A stretch of DNA of 64,000 nucleotides from CALROG01 sp943369755 (GCA_943369755.1 CALROG020000018.1:8237-72236), one strand, 5' to 3'; shown: positions 50,354 through 59,618, counted from the first letter of the stretch. Program-made: numbers and translations. Notes: generated by a model from the sequence alone, not told the origin.

Positions 50354-51554
50354 CGCAAGAACCTACAAACTCCCAGCGGCACCCACTGTGGTGGTCTGCA
50401 TTGATGGCTGCGAGCCCGACTATCTGGGCCAGGCCGTGGCCGGCGGCCACATGCCCTGGCTCAAGCGCACGCTGGCACAAGGCACCGGCCTGGTGGCCGA
50501 ATGTGTGGTGCCCAGCTTCACCAACCCCAACAACCTGTCGATCGTGACCGGGGTGCCGCCGAGCGTGCACGGCATTTGTGGCAACTACCTTTTTGACACC
50601 GCCAGCGGCACCGAGGTCATGATGAATGACCCAAAGTGGCTGCGCGCCCCAACCTTGTTGGCCGCGCTGGCCGACGCGGGCAAGTCGCTGGCCGTCATCA
50701 CCGCCAAGGACAAGCTGCGCAAGTTGCTGGGCCACAAAATGAAAGGCATCTGCTTCTCGGCGGAAAAGGCTGACCAATTGACGATGGAAGAAAACGGCAT
50801 CACCGACGTGCTGGGCCTGGTCGGCAAGCCGCTGCCCAGCGTCTACAGCGCCGACCTGTCGGAATTCGTGTTCGCTGCGGGCGTGAAAATCATGGCCTTG
50901 CACCGCCCGGACGTGATGTACCTGTCCACCACCGACTACATCCAGCACAAGCACGCGCCCGGCACTGAGGGTGCCAACGCGTTCTACGCCATGATGGACG
51001 GCTACCTCAGCCAGCTCGACGCCATGGGCTGCGTGATCGCGCTCACCGCCGACCACGGCATGAACGCCAAAGTGGCCATGGACGGCACGCCCGACGTGAT
51101 CTACCTGCAAGACTGGTTTGACACCCGCATGGGTGCCGGTGTGGCCCGCGTGATTCTGCCCATCACCGACCCCTACGTAGTGCACCACGGCGCGTTAGGC
51201 TCGTTTGCCACCGTGTACCTGCCGCCCGAAGCGGATGTGCAAACCACCTGTGGGTTGCTCAAGCAACTGCACGGCATGGAAACTGTTCTCACCCGCGAGG
51301 CTGCCGCCCGCCGCTTCGAGCTTCCGGCTGACCGGATCGGCGACATCGTGTGCGTGTCAGAGCGCTTCACCGTGATCGGCACTTCGGCCAGCCGACACGA
51401 CCTGTCGGGCCTGGACGCGCCGCTGCGCTCGCACGGCGGCATCAGCGAGCAGCGCGTGCCGCTGATTCTCAACCGCAAGCTGCCGGGGCTGGACAGCCAC
51501 CGGCGGCTGCGCAACTTTGATGCGTTCGACCTGGCGTTGAACTACGCCCAATGA
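50340..51554 (+). CDS. phnA: phosphonoacetate hydrolase
   Basis: 404 residues from GTG 50340 (AGGAAAGG upstream). Alkaline-phosphatase fold: VVCIDGCEPDYL supplies the first zinc Asp, SFTNPNNLSIVTG the nucleophile Thr, MYLSTTDYIQHKHAPG and ALTADHGMNAK the other Asp/His ligands, and HHGALGSFATVYL plus RHDLSGL the late ligands. Hydrolyses phosphonoacetate to acetate and phosphate. It and PhnY complete the PhnW-PhnY-PhnA route. Confidence 0.93.
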   Translation: MLSVNARTYKLPAAPTVVVCIDGCEPDYLGQAVAGGHMPWLKRTLAQGTGLVAECVVPSFTNPNNLSIVTGVPPSVHGICGNYLFDTASGTEVMMNDPKWLRAPTLLAALADAGKSLAVITAKDKLRKLLGHKMKGICFSAEKADQLTMEENGITDVLGLVGKPLPSVYSADLSEFVFAAGVKIMALHRPDVMYLSTTDYIQHKHAPGTEGANAFYAMMDGYLSQLDAMGCVIALTADHGMNAKVAMDGTPDVIYLQDWFDTRMGAGVARVILPITDPYVVHHGALGSFATVYLPPEADVQTTCGLLKQLHGMETVLTREAAARRFELPADRIGDIVCVSERFTVIGTSASRHDLSGLDAPLRSHGGISEQRVPLILNRKLPGLDSHRRLRNFDAFDLALNYAQ

Positions 51555-51561
51555 GCCGCGC

Positions 51562-53022
51562 ATGCCCATGACCATCCAGCAGTACATCCGAGACCACGGG
51601 CTGGACGCCATGCGCCTTGCCGGGGCCAAGGTGGGGGCCGGACGCGACCGCAACATCGCGGTATTTAACCCTTACACCAACGCGCAGATCGGCAGCGTAC
51701 CCAAGGCCACGCTGGACGAAGTGCGCGAAACCTATGCCAGAGCGCAGGCCTTTCAGCCCAAGCTCACCCGCTTCGAGCGCGCCGCCATTCTGAACAAGGC
51801 AGCCGCCATCATCAGCCAGCGACTGAACGAGGTCGCCAGCCTCATCACCGCCGAAGCCGGCCTGTGCCAGAAAGACGCCATCTACGAGGCCGGCCGCGTC
51901 AGCGACGTGCTGCTGTTCGGTGCCAACGAGGTTCTGAAAGACGACGGCCAGATCTTCAGCTGCGACCTGACGCACCACGGCAAGAAGCGACGGGTGTACA
52001 CCCAGCGCTCGCCGTTGCTGGGCGTTATCACCGCCATCACGCCATTCAATCACCCAATGAACCAGGTGGCGCACAAGGTCGTGCCCAGCATCGCCACCAA
52101 CAACCGCATGGTGCTCAAGCCATCCGAGAAAGTGCCGTTCTCGGCCATTCTGTTCGCCGACATCCTGTACGAAGCCGGCCTGCCCCCCGAGATGCTGAGC
52201 GTGATCACCGGCGACCCGCGCGAAATTGCCGACGAGCTGATCACCAACGAACATGTAGACCTGGTCACTTTCACCGGCGGCGTGGCCATTGGCAAATACA
52301 TCGCCAGCAAGGCGGGCTATCGCCGAATCGTGCTGGAACTGGGCGGCAACGACCCGATCATCGTGATGGAAGACGCCGACATCAACGAGGCCTCTACCCT
52401 GGCGGTTCAGGGCAGCTACAAAAATTCAGGCCAGCGCTGCACCGCCGTCAAGCGCATGCTGGTGCACGAGGCAGTGGCCGCGCAATTTGTAGAACAAGTG
52501 CTGGAGAAAACCCGCGCCTGGAAGTACGGCGACCCGATGGACACAGCCAACGACATGGGCACGGTGATTGACGAGCCCGCCGCGATGCTGTTTGAGTCGC
52601 GCGTCAGCGAGGCTGTGGCCCAGGGCGCAAAGTTGCTGGTGGGCAACCAGCGGCGCGGCGCACTGTATGCACCGACGGTGCTGGACCAGGTTGACCCGCG
52701 CATGACAGTGGCGCACGAAGAGACCTTTGGCCCGGTGTCGCCCATCATCCGATTCAGGAACATCGACGAGGCGATACGCATCTCTAACGGCACCGCCTAT
52801 GGCCTGAGCAGTGCGGTATGCACCAACCGACTGGACTACATCACCCGCTTCGTAACCGAGCTCCAGGTGGGCACGGTCAATGTGCGCGAGGTACCAGGCT
52901 ACCGGCTCGAACTCACGCCCTTTGGCGGCATCAAGGACTCGGGCCTGGGCTACAAAGAGGGTGTGCAAGAGGCCATCAAGAGCTTTACCAACCTCAAGAC
53001 TTACTCATTGCCATGGGCCTGA
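51562..53022 (+). CDS. phnY: phosphonoacetaldehyde dehydrogenase
   Basis: 486 residues. Aldehyde dehydrogenase motifs: NHPMNQVAHKVVPSIATNN, FTGGVAIGKYIA, base Glu in IVLELGGNDPIIV and catalytic Cys in SGQRCTAVKRML. The sequence ends ALSKSF-like (EAIKSFTNLKTYSLPWA). Oxidises phosphonoacetaldehyde to phosphonoacetate. Its place between phnA and the HD gene is that of the phosphonate cluster. The ATG at 51562 or 51568 may be the start; the ribosome site is weak. Confidence 0.93.
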   Translation: MPMTIQQYIRDHGLDAMRLAGAKVGAGRDRNIAVFNPYTNAQIGSVPKATLDEVRETYARAQAFQPKLTRFERAAILNKAAAIISQRLNEVASLITAEAGLCQKDAIYEAGRVSDVLLFGANEVLKDDGQIFSCDLTHHGKKRRVYTQRSPLLGVITAITPFNHPMNQVAHKVVPSIATNNRMVLKPSEKVPFSAILFADILYEAGLPPEMLSVITGDPREIADELITNEHVDLVTFTGGVAIGKYIASKAGYRRIVLELGGNDPIIVMEDADINEASTLAVQGSYKNSGQRCTAVKRMLVHEAVAAQFVEQVLEKTRAWKYGDPMDTANDMGTVIDEPAAMLFESRVSEAVAQGAKLLVGNQRRGALYAPTVLDQVDPRMTVAHEETFGPVSPIIRFRNIDEAIRISNGTAYGLSSAVCTNRLDYITRFVTELQVGTVNVREVPGYRLELTPFGGIKDSGLGYKEGVQEAIKSFTNLKTYSLPWA

Positions 53023-53579
53023 GCCTTCAAGACATCGAGACGCTGTTCGCCACCCGCGGTGGCGAACAATACAGCGGCGAACCCGTGACGCAACTCCAGC
53101 ACGCCTTGCAGTGCGCCATGCTGGCCCAGACCAGCGGCGCAGACGACGCGCTGGTTACCGCCGCCCTGCTGCACGACCTGGGCCACCTGTTGCATGACCT
53201 GGGTGCCACGCCTACCCTGCAGGGTGTGGACGACGTACACCAGTACCGCGCCCTGCCTTTTTTGCGCGGCCTGTTTGGCGACGATGTAATTGAGCCGGTG
53301 AAGCTGCATGTGGACGCCAAGCGTTACCTGTGCGCCACACGGCCCGCCTACTTTGCCGCATTGTCTGACGACTCCAGGCGCTCGCTGGCCTTGCAGGGCG
53401 GCATCTTTTCTGCGGGCCAGGCCGAGAACTTCATTCGCCTGCCCGGCGCTGAAGCTGCGGTGCGCTTGCGCATCTGGGACGACCTGGCCAAGGCCGACGG
53501 TCTGAGTACACCGCCGCTTTCGCACTTTATGGCGCATGCGCGCCGCTGCGCAATCGTCCCGGAACCCATCCGGGAATGA
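53013..53579 (+). CDS. PhnZ-like HD-domain protein of phosphonate operons
   Basis: 188 residues. Family of HDIG-type proteins seen in phosphonate operons. By my recollection of PhnZ, its diiron ligands and substrate residues (Tyr24, Glu27, His34, His58, Asp59, His80, His104, Lys108, Asp161) all have counterparts here: Tyr20, Glu23, His30, His54, Asp55, His76, His99, Lys103, Asp156. PhnZ cleaves the C-P bond of 2-amino-1-hydroxyethylphosphonate with O2. The hydroxylase partner is not in the window, so its real substrate is open. Overlaps phnY's end and the next gene (ATGA). Confidence 0.83.
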   Translation: MGLSLQDIETLFATRGGEQYSGEPVTQLQHALQCAMLAQTSGADDALVTAALLHDLGHLLHDLGATPTLQGVDDVHQYRALPFLRGLFGDDVIEPVKLHVDAKRYLCATRPAYFAALSDDSRRSLALQGGIFSAGQAENFIRLPGAEAAVRLRIWDDLAKADGLSTPPLSHFMAHARRCAIVPEPIRE

Positions 53580-54478
53580 CGCTGACCTGGCCTGTGGTTG
53601 CGGCAGTGCTGTTCGGGGCGCTGCTGCACGCTGGCTGGAACGCCCTGGTGAAGTCCAGCACCGACAAGGCGCTGGACACCGCGCTGATCCACTTGCTGGG
53701 CTCCATCGTTGCGCTGCCGCTGGTGGCCTGGCTGGGCTGGCCCGCGCCAGAAGCCTGGCCCTTCATTGCGGCGTCGGTCACGATCCATATTGCCTACTAC
53801 CTGCTGCTCACCGGAGCCTACAAGAACGGGGACTTGGGGCTGACCTACCCGTTGATGCGCGGCACCGCACCGTTGCTGGTGGCGCTGGTCAGCGCAGCGA
53901 CCTTGGGCGAGCACTTGTCGCTGATGGGCTGGCTGGGGGTGCTTGGCGTCAGCGCTGGGGTGTTGGTGTTGGGGCTGCCGGGCTCGATCCTGACAACGGC
54001 CAGGCCTGATGGCACGGGCACCCATGCGGCCGAAGCCGCGCTGCGCAACAAGGCAATTGCATTTGCCCTGGCCAACGCCGTCATCATTGCCATCTACACC
54101 GTGATTGACGCCAAAGGCGCACGCGCATCGGGCAACGCCCTGCAGTATGTTGTGGCGCTGTTCGTGCTGGACGGCTGGCCTTTCGCCTTGATCGTGCTGG
54201 CGCGGCGCGGCAAAGCGGCGCAGCCCTACATCCGCAGCTATGCCAGCAAGCGCTGGCCGATTGCGCTGGGCGGGGCCGTCGCCTCATTCGGCTCCTATGG
54301 CATTGCCTTGTGGGCAATGACCCAAGCCCCGGTGGCCACGGTGGCCGCGCTGCGCGAAACCGCGGTGCTGTTTGCGGCGCTGCTGGGCATCTGGTTCCTG
54401 AAAGAAGCCTTCACACCCCGCCGGGCCATTGGCACCGGCATTATTGTTGGCGGGGTCATGGCACTAAGACTGGGTTGA
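53576..54478 (+). CDS. DMT-superfamily (EamA) transporter
   Basis: 300 residues with ten membrane segments and two EamA repeats (WNALVKSSTDKALDTALIHL; IYTVIDAKGARASGNALQYV; LRETAVLFAALLGIWFLKEA). These exporters or importers move small organic metabolites. Overlapping start with the PhnZ-like gene ties it to the phosphonate unit. Probably moves a phosphonate metabolite, but the substrate is unknown. Confidence 0.88.
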   Translation: MTLTWPVVAAVLFGALLHAGWNALVKSSTDKALDTALIHLLGSIVALPLVAWLGWPAPEAWPFIAASVTIHIAYYLLLTGAYKNGDLGLTYPLMRGTAPLLVALVSAATLGEHLSLMGWLGVLGVSAGVLVLGLPGSILTTARPDGTGTHAAEAALRNKAIAFALANAVIIAIYTVIDAKGARASGNALQYVVALFVLDGWPFALIVLARRGKAAQPYIRSYASKRWPIALGGAVASFGSYGIALWAMTQAPVATVAALRETAVLFAALLGIWFLKEAFTPRRAIGTGIIVGGVMALRLG

Positions 54479-54482
54479 AAAC

Positions 54483-56936
54483 ATGACACTTCCCTCCCAC
54501 GCGCAAACCATCATCGTCGGCGGCGGCATCGTCGGCTGCTCAACCGCCTACCACCTGGCCAAGCTGGGCCGCACCGACGTGCTGCTGCTGGAGCAGGGCA
54601 AGCTGACCAGCGGCACCACCTGGCACGCGGCCGGGCTGGTGGGGCAGATGCGGCCCAACCGCAACATGACGCGCATGAGCAAGTACGGCATCGAGCTGTA
54701 CTCCACGCTGGAGCAGGAAACCGGCCTGGCCACGGGCTGGAAGCAGTGCGGCAGCGTGAATGTGGCCGGCACGGCCGAACGCATGAAGGTGCTGAAAAAG
54801 CAGGTGGCGCTGGCCCACAGTTTTGGCGTGGAGTGCCACGAGATTTCGCCGGCCGAGGCGGGCGAGCGCGTGCCCGTGATGCGCACCGACGACCTGCACG
54901 GTGCCATCTGGCTGCCGGGGGACGGCAAGGCCAACCCGGCGGACCTGTGCATGTCGCTGGCCAAGGGCGCGCGCAACCGCGGCGTGACCATTCGCGAAGG
55001 CGTGGAAGTAACCGGCGTGATCACCGAGCGCGGCCCCAGCGGTGAGCGCGTGGTGGGTGTGCGCACCACGCAAGGCGAAGTGCGCTGCGAAGTGCTGATC
55101 AATTGCGGCGGCCAGTGGGCGCGCCAGTTCGGCAAGCTGGCCGGCGTGAATGTGCCGCTGTATTCGGCCGAGCATTTCTACATCGTCACCGGCAAGATCG
55201 AAGGCGTGCACCCCATGCTGCCGGTGGTGCGCGACCCGGATGGCTACATCTACTACAAGGAAGAAGTGGGCGGCCTGGTGATGGGCGGCTTTGAGCCCCA
55301 AGCCAAGCCCTGGAAGATGGACCCGATACCCAGCACCTTCCAGTTTGAGCTGCTGGGCGAGGACTGGGACCAGTTTGAAGTCTTGATGACCAACGCCATG
55401 CACCGCACACCGTGCCTGGAGACCGCCGAGATCAAGATGCTGCTGAACGGCCCCGAGAGCTTTACGCCCGACGGCAACTTTATCCTGGGCGAGGCGCCCG
55501 AGCTGCGCAATTACTTTGTGTGCGCCGGCTTCAACTCTGCCGGCATTGCCAACAGCGGCGGTGCCGGCCGGCTGATGGCCGAGTGGATTGTGGGCGGCGA
55601 GCCCAGCACCGATTTGTGGGACGTGGACATCCGCCGCTTTGGTGCCTTCACCGGCAACCGCAAGGCGCTGGCCGAACGAACCGGCGAGACGCTGGGCCTG
55701 CACTACGCCATGCGCTGGCCGCGCCAGGAGCTGGAAACTGCGCGGCCGCTGCGCACCTCGCCGCTGTACGACCTGCTGGGCGCCAAGGGCGCGGAGTTTG
55801 GCAGCCGCAACGGCTGGGAACGCGCCAACTATTTCAAGCCCCACGGTGCCACGCGCCCCGACTACACCTTGGGCACGCCCGGCTGGCTGACCTGGATGGC
55901 GGCCGAACAGAAGGCCACGCGCGAAGCCGTGGCCCTCTATGACCAGACCTCATTCAGCAAGCTGGCGCTGCAAGGGCGCGACGCGCTGGCGCTGCTGCAG
56001 CGCCTGTGCGCCAACGAGATGGATGTGCCCGTGGGCAAGATGGTTTACACCGCGATGCTCAACGCGCGCGGCGGCTTTGAAAGCGACCTGACGGTGATCC
56101 GCCTGGCGGCGGACCGCTTCTGGATCATTACCGGCTCGGCCCAGACGGTGCGCGACTTCGACTGGATCAGCCGCCACATTGGCGAGCACGAGCACGCGGT
56201 GCTGACCGACGTGACGGCCATGACCAGCGTCATCTCGGTCATGGGCCCGAGGGTGCGCGAGCTGCTGGCCCGCGTGAGCCCCGACGACCTGTCGCCCGAG
56301 GGCCTGAAGTTTTCTTGGACGAAAGAAATTGACCTGGGCCACGCCCGGGTGCGCGCCGCGCGCATGAGCTATGTGGGTGGCCCGGGGTTTGAGCTGTACG
56401 TGCCGATTGAAATGGCCCGCCACGTGTACCTGGCGCTGCACGAGGCTGGCGACAGTTTGGGGCTGGGCAGTGCGTCAGGCCGCGCCGGTGGCCTGACCGA
56501 TGCCGGCTACTACGCCATTGACGCGCTGCGCATCGAGCAGGGCCGCCGCGCCTGGGGTGCCGAGTTGGGCCCGGACGAAACCCCATGGGAAGCCGGCCTG
56601 GCGTTCAGCGTCAAGCTCGACAAGCCGACCGACTTTATTGGCAAAAAGGCACTGCTGGCCAGCCAGGGCCAGCCCCTGCGCAAGAAGCTTGTGACCCTGG
56701 TGTTTGACGATGCAGCCGCCTTCGGCTGGGGCGGCGAGCCCATCGTGCTGAACGGCGAGACAGTGGGCGAGATTTCGTCGGTGGGCTGGAGCCCGCTGGC
56801 CGGCGCCTGCGTGGCGCTGGGCTACGTGCGGGGCGCGGGTGCCAATGCACCCCATGACGGCACGCCGGCACACATCGAGTTGTGGGGCGAGCGGGTGGCG
56901 GTGCGGCTGTTTGACCAATGGCCGCTGGCCCGGTGA
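54483..56936 (+). CDS. sarcosine/dimethylglycine-dehydrogenase-like flavoprotein with GcvT domain
   Basis: 817 residues. N-terminal FAD-binding Rossmann fold VGGGIVGCSTAYHLAKLG, with GTTWHAAGLVGQ holding the His that in this family binds FAD covalently, and a DAO-type middle. From about residue 420 a folate-binding GcvT domain follows (YDQTSFSKLALQGRDALALL, YTAMLNARGGFESDLTV, GGPGFELYVP). These enzymes oxidatively demethylate N-methylglycines and pass the C1 unit to tetrahydrofolate. Placed 4 bp after the transporter gene in the phosphonate unit, it may act on an N-methylated aminophosphonate or on glycine-derived products; inference. Confidence 0.88.
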   Translation: MTLPSHAQTIIVGGGIVGCSTAYHLAKLGRTDVLLLEQGKLTSGTTWHAAGLVGQMRPNRNMTRMSKYGIELYSTLEQETGLATGWKQCGSVNVAGTAERMKVLKKQVALAHSFGVECHEISPAEAGERVPVMRTDDLHGAIWLPGDGKANPADLCMSLAKGARNRGVTIREGVEVTGVITERGPSGERVVGVRTTQGEVRCEVLINCGGQWARQFGKLAGVNVPLYSAEHFYIVTGKIEGVHPMLPVVRDPDGYIYYKEEVGGLVMGGFEPQAKPWKMDPIPSTFQFELLGEDWDQFEVLMTNAMHRTPCLETAEIKMLLNGPESFTPDGNFILGEAPELRNYFVCAGFNSAGIANSGGAGRLMAEWIVGGEPSTDLWDVDIRRFGAFTGNRKALAERTGETLGLHYAMRWPRQELETARPLRTSPLYDLLGAKGAEFGSRNGWERANYFKPHGATRPDYTLGTPGWLTWMAAEQKATREAVALYDQTSFSKLALQGRDALALLQRLCANEMDVPVGKMVYTAMLNARGGFESDLTVIRLAADRFWIITGSAQTVRDFDWISRHIGEHEHAVLTDVTAMTSVISVMGPRVRELLARVSPDDLSPEGLKFSWTKEIDLGHARVRAARMSYVGGPGFELYVPIEMARHVYLALHEAGDSLGLGSASGRAGGLTDAGYYAIDALRIEQGRRAWGAELGPDETPWEAGLAFSVKLDKPTDFIGKKALLASQGQPLRKKLVTLVFDDAAAFGWGGEPIVLNGETVGEISSVGWSPLAGACVALGYVRGAGANAPHDGTPAHIELWGERVAVRLFDQWPLAR

Positions 56937-56963
56937 ACTGGCGCGCCGCTATCCTTGGGCCAC

Positions 56964-57734
56964 ATGAACACCTCCAGCATTGAAATTGTGGCCGCTGCGC
57001 TGATTGCCGCGCGCCGAGACCAGCGCCCCACCGACGCCGCCCCACTGGCCCACACCCTGAGCAGCGCCGACGAGGCCTACGCAGTGCAAGCGCGGGTGGC
57101 GAGCGAACTGCAAGGCAGCGCAGCAGCGGGGGCCAGCCACTGGAAGTCTGGCGGCCCGTCGCGCACGGCCACGCTTACCCACGCGCCCTTGCCAGCGGCG
57201 GGCATCTGGGCCAGCCCGGCCAGGGCCGCGGGCTTTCACTTCAACCTGCGGCTCATAGAGGCCGAAATCGCCCTGCGGCTGGGCCAGGCTGTCACACCCG
57301 CAGCGGCCACAGCGCTCTCGCCTGAGAGCGCAGGCGCGCTGGTGGACGCCATGACGGTGTCGATAGAAGTGGTGGACTCGCGCTGGCAGCAAGGCCCCGC
57401 CGCGCCCGCGCTGCTGAAACTGGCCGACCTGCAGTCACATGGCGCGCTGGTGCTGGGTAGTTGGGTGCCCTACATGGCGCGCGACTGGTCTGCACAAACC
57501 TGCGAGGTGCACATTGGCAACCAGCCTGCGCAATGCTTCACCGGCAGCCATTCATTGGCTGACCCGGCCTGGCTGCTGCCGCTGTGGCTGCGCCACGCCA
57601 CCCGCGCCGGCCAAACCGTGCCAGCCGGCACAGTGGTGACCACCGGCACCTGGTGCGGCATGCTGAAAGCCGACGCGGGCGACCTGGTGCTAGCCCGTTT
57701 TGCCGGCGTGGGCGAGGCGCAGGTACAGCTCTAG
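56964..57734 (+). CDS. 2-keto-4-pentenoate/2-oxohept-3-enedioate hydratase-family protein
   Basis: 256 residues from ATG 56964 (27 bp after the flavoprotein stop). It resembles hydratases of meta-cleavage and hydroxyphenylacetate routes (FAH superfamily): SSADEAYAVQARV, EAEIALRLGQAV, SIEVVDSR, SWVPYMARDW and VPAGTVVTTGTWCGM. It would hydrate a 2-oxo-enoic acid. No other aromatic-pathway gene is near, so its role here is unknown. Confidence 0.8.
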   Translation: MNTSSIEIVAAALIAARRDQRPTDAAPLAHTLSSADEAYAVQARVASELQGSAAAGASHWKSGGPSRTATLTHAPLPAAGIWASPARAAGFHFNLRLIEAEIALRLGQAVTPAAATALSPESAGALVDAMTVSIEVVDSRWQQGPAAPALLKLADLQSHGALVLGSWVPYMARDWSAQTCEVHIGNQPAQCFTGSHSLADPAWLLPLWLRHATRAGQTVPAGTVVTTGTWCGMLKADAGDLVLARFAGVGEAQVQL

Positions 57735-57742
57735 CCCCCGGC

Positions 57743-57792
57743 TTGCTATTATTTTTATAGTGGCTCGCGCAATCTACACGCGGGTTGCAGCC
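57743..57792 (+). repeat. dispersed Comamonadaceae-type repeat, copy 4
   Basis: Plus strand CTTGCTATTATTTTTATAGT, GGCTCGCGCAATC, ACGCGGGTTGCAGCC; the same order of blocks as the copies at 3050, 13955 and 38958. It lies between the hydratase stop and the ProQ gene stop, in a convergent gap, where such repeats usually sit. Confidence 0.78.
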
Positions 57793-57796
57793 TGAT

Positions 57797-58468
57797 TTAG
57801 CCTTCAACCACCTGTTTGACCGTGGCCAGCTCCATGCCGTACATGTCGGCAAACTCGGCCACCGTCTTGCCGCTGGCCGCATAGGCCCGGCGCAGCGCTT
57901 CACGCCGGGCGGCACGTTCACCGATCTCGGCAAATACTTCATCCAGCACCGCACCCGCCACCGGGTCGGGCGTGGGCATGCGCTCCAGATAGGCCTCGCG
58001 CGGCAGGCCGCAGGCTTCAACAGCAGCCGACAGGCGCGCCCGCAACCAGTTGGGCCCGTCGTCCCGGCCACGGGCCTGGCGGCGGCGAAACACTTCCAGA
58101 ATGGCGTGGTGCACATGCTCGGGCGCCACAGGTTCAACCGCCACGCCGTTGAGGTCATGGCGCTGCGCACCCGAGGCCACCGCCTCCAGATAGCGGGTGG
58201 AGCGCGCATGCTGGCTCATGGCCAGCTTGAGCTCTTCTTTCTTGAAGTCGTCCGGGTGCAGGGCCAGCAATTCCTGGTACACACCCAGCTTGAGCGGCAG
58301 AAAACGCGCGCCAAACATAGCGGGGTAAAGCGCAAACAGGCGCTCCAGCACCGGGTTGGGTGCCCGTGGTGCCCGGTTGGCTGAGGGCTTGGCGGCAGGC
58401 TTCGCTGCCGGGCGGGCGGGCTGTTTGGCTCGGGCGGGGTTGGCGCTGGGGGCGGCGGTATCGGGCAT
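57797..58468 (-). CDS. ProQ/FinO-family RNA-binding protein
   Basis: 223 residues from ATG 58468. A basic Ala/Pro/Lys leader (PARAKQPARPAAKPAAKP) precedes the ProQ/FinO domain (VLERLFALYPAMFGARFLPL, LKLAMSQHARSTRYLEAVAS, GAQRHDLNGV). A short C-terminal extension (EALRRAYAASGKTVAEFADM) looks helix-turn-helix-like. ProQ/FinO proteins bind structured small RNAs and mRNA 3' ends. Convergent with the hydratase gene. Confidence 0.85.
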   Translation of the reverse strand: MPDTAAPSANPARAKQPARPAAKPAAKPSANRAPRAPNPVLERLFALYPAMFGARFLPLKLGVYQELLALHPDDFKKEELKLAMSQHARSTRYLEAVASGAQRHDLNGVAVEPVAPEHVHHAILEVFRRRQARGRDDGPNWLRARLSAAVEACGLPREAYLERMPTPDPVAGAVLDEVFAEIGERAARREALRRAYAASGKTVAEFADMYGMELATVKQVVEG

Positions 58469-58542
58469 CAAAAGCGATCTGAAAACAAAGACCCCAGACT
58501 GTACTGCCCAAACGGGCTTGCAAGGCACGGCAGAATCGGGGG

Positions 58543-59019
58543 ATGAAAATCGCAAAAGACACGGTTGTGTCCCTCCAATTCAAGGTCGCCGACGCCACCG
58601 GCAAGCTGGTCGAAGAGAGCAAGGAGCCCATGGTCTACCTGCATGGTGACTACGACAACACCCTGCCCAAAATCGAGCAGGCGCTGGATGGGCGGGAGGC
58701 GGGCTACGCCGTCACCCTGGCGCTGGCGGCTGAAGATGCTTTCGGCCTGCGCGATGAAGCGCTGGTGCGCACCATCCCCAAAGCCGAATTCCCGCCCGGC
58801 GTGAAGGTCGGCGGGCAACTCGAAGGCCGGGGCGACGACGGCAGCCCGGTGGTCTACACCGTGATGAAGATCAAGGGCCCCGAGGTACTGCTGGACGGCA
58901 ACCACCCCCTGGCCGGCAAGGCACTGACGTTCTTCCTGAAGGTCACGGGCGTGCGCGCCGCGACGCAAGAAGAAATAAGCCACCGCCATGTCCATGGCGC
59001 GGGCGGCCACCACCACTGA
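58543..59019 (+). CDS. slyD: SlyD-like FKBP-type peptidyl-prolyl isomerase
   Basis: 158 residues. The FKBP core with an inserted chaperone flap is visible (LPKIEQALDGREAGYAVTLA, EDAFGLRDEALVRTIPKAEF) and the C-terminus is His-rich (SHRHVHGAGGHHH), as in metal-binding SlyD. It catalyses proline isomerisation and assists folding in the cytoplasm. GGGGG lies upstream of the ATG. Divergent from the ProQ gene. Confidence 0.88.
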   Translation: MKIAKDTVVSLQFKVADATGKLVEESKEPMVYLHGDYDNTLPKIEQALDGREAGYAVTLALAAEDAFGLRDEALVRTIPKAEFPPGVKVGGQLEGRGDDGSPVVYTVMKIKGPEVLLDGNHPLAGKALTFFLKVTGVRAATQEEISHRHVHGAGGHHH

Positions 59020-59029
59020 AGCGCCCGCC

Positions 59030-59605
59030 ATGAAATTCAAGATGGCCCCGAATTCGCTGTTTGCGATCCTGCTGCGCTCGCCGTGGTGGATCAGCATTGG
59101 CATTGCTGTGGTGTTTGCCGCCGCTTCGCGCGCGCTACTGCCGGCGGACTACTGGGTGTTTGGCGCGATGGGTGGCTTCCCGTTCCTGGGCATCGGGCTG
59201 TACGCCTGCTGGCAGCAGATGCAGGCACCCAGCAGCAAACGCATGGCGGCCATCCTGCAAGCCGTATCTGCCATGGGCTGGCGCGAGTTTGCCGACGCAC
59301 TGGAACAGGGTTTTACCGCCCAGGGCTACAGCGTGAAACGCATCGACGGCAGCGCCGACTTTGCGATACAGCGCGAAGGCCGCACCACCCTGGTGGCGGC
59401 CAAGCGCTGGAAAGCGGCGCGCGTGGGTGAAGAGATGCTGCAGGCGCTGCACAGCGCGATGGCGGCACAAGACGCCAGCGCCTGCCAGTACGTCACGCTG
59501 GGCGAGCCCAGCGCCAACGCCTTGCGCTTTGCCAGGCAACACAACGTGCAACTGGTGCAAGCCGACGCGCTGGCCCTGCTGTTGCGCCGGCTGGCTCTGA
59601 AGTAG
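59030..59605 (+). CDS. membrane protein with Mrr-like nuclease-fold domain
   Basis: 191 residues from ATG 59030; a start at 58988 overlapping slyD is possible. Two membrane segments (PWWISIGIAVVFAAASRALL; WVFGAMGGFPFLGIGLYACW) lead to a C-terminal domain with ALEQGFTAQGYSVKRIDGSA..DFAIQREGRTTLVAAKRW, the pattern of Mrr/restriction endonuclease-like folds (D..xVAxK). It is annotated in related bacteria as a restriction-endonuclease-like membrane protein. Function unknown. Confidence 0.6.
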   Translation: MKFKMAPNSLFAILLRSPWWISIGIAVVFAAASRALLPADYWVFGAMGGFPFLGIGLYACWQQMQAPSSKRMAAILQAVSAMGWREFADALEQGFTAQGYSVKRIDGSADFAIQREGRTTLVAAKRWKAARVGEEMLQALHSAMAAQDASACQYVTLGEPSANALRFARQHNVQLVQADALALLLRRLALK

Positions 59606-59618
59606 CCGCTCTGCCGGG

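Noticed and set aside
56964..57734. Membership of the hydratase gene in the phosphonate operon
   Set aside because: Only a 27-bp gap supports it; the enzyme family has no link to phosphonates, and the next element is a repeat, so I kept it as a separate gene.
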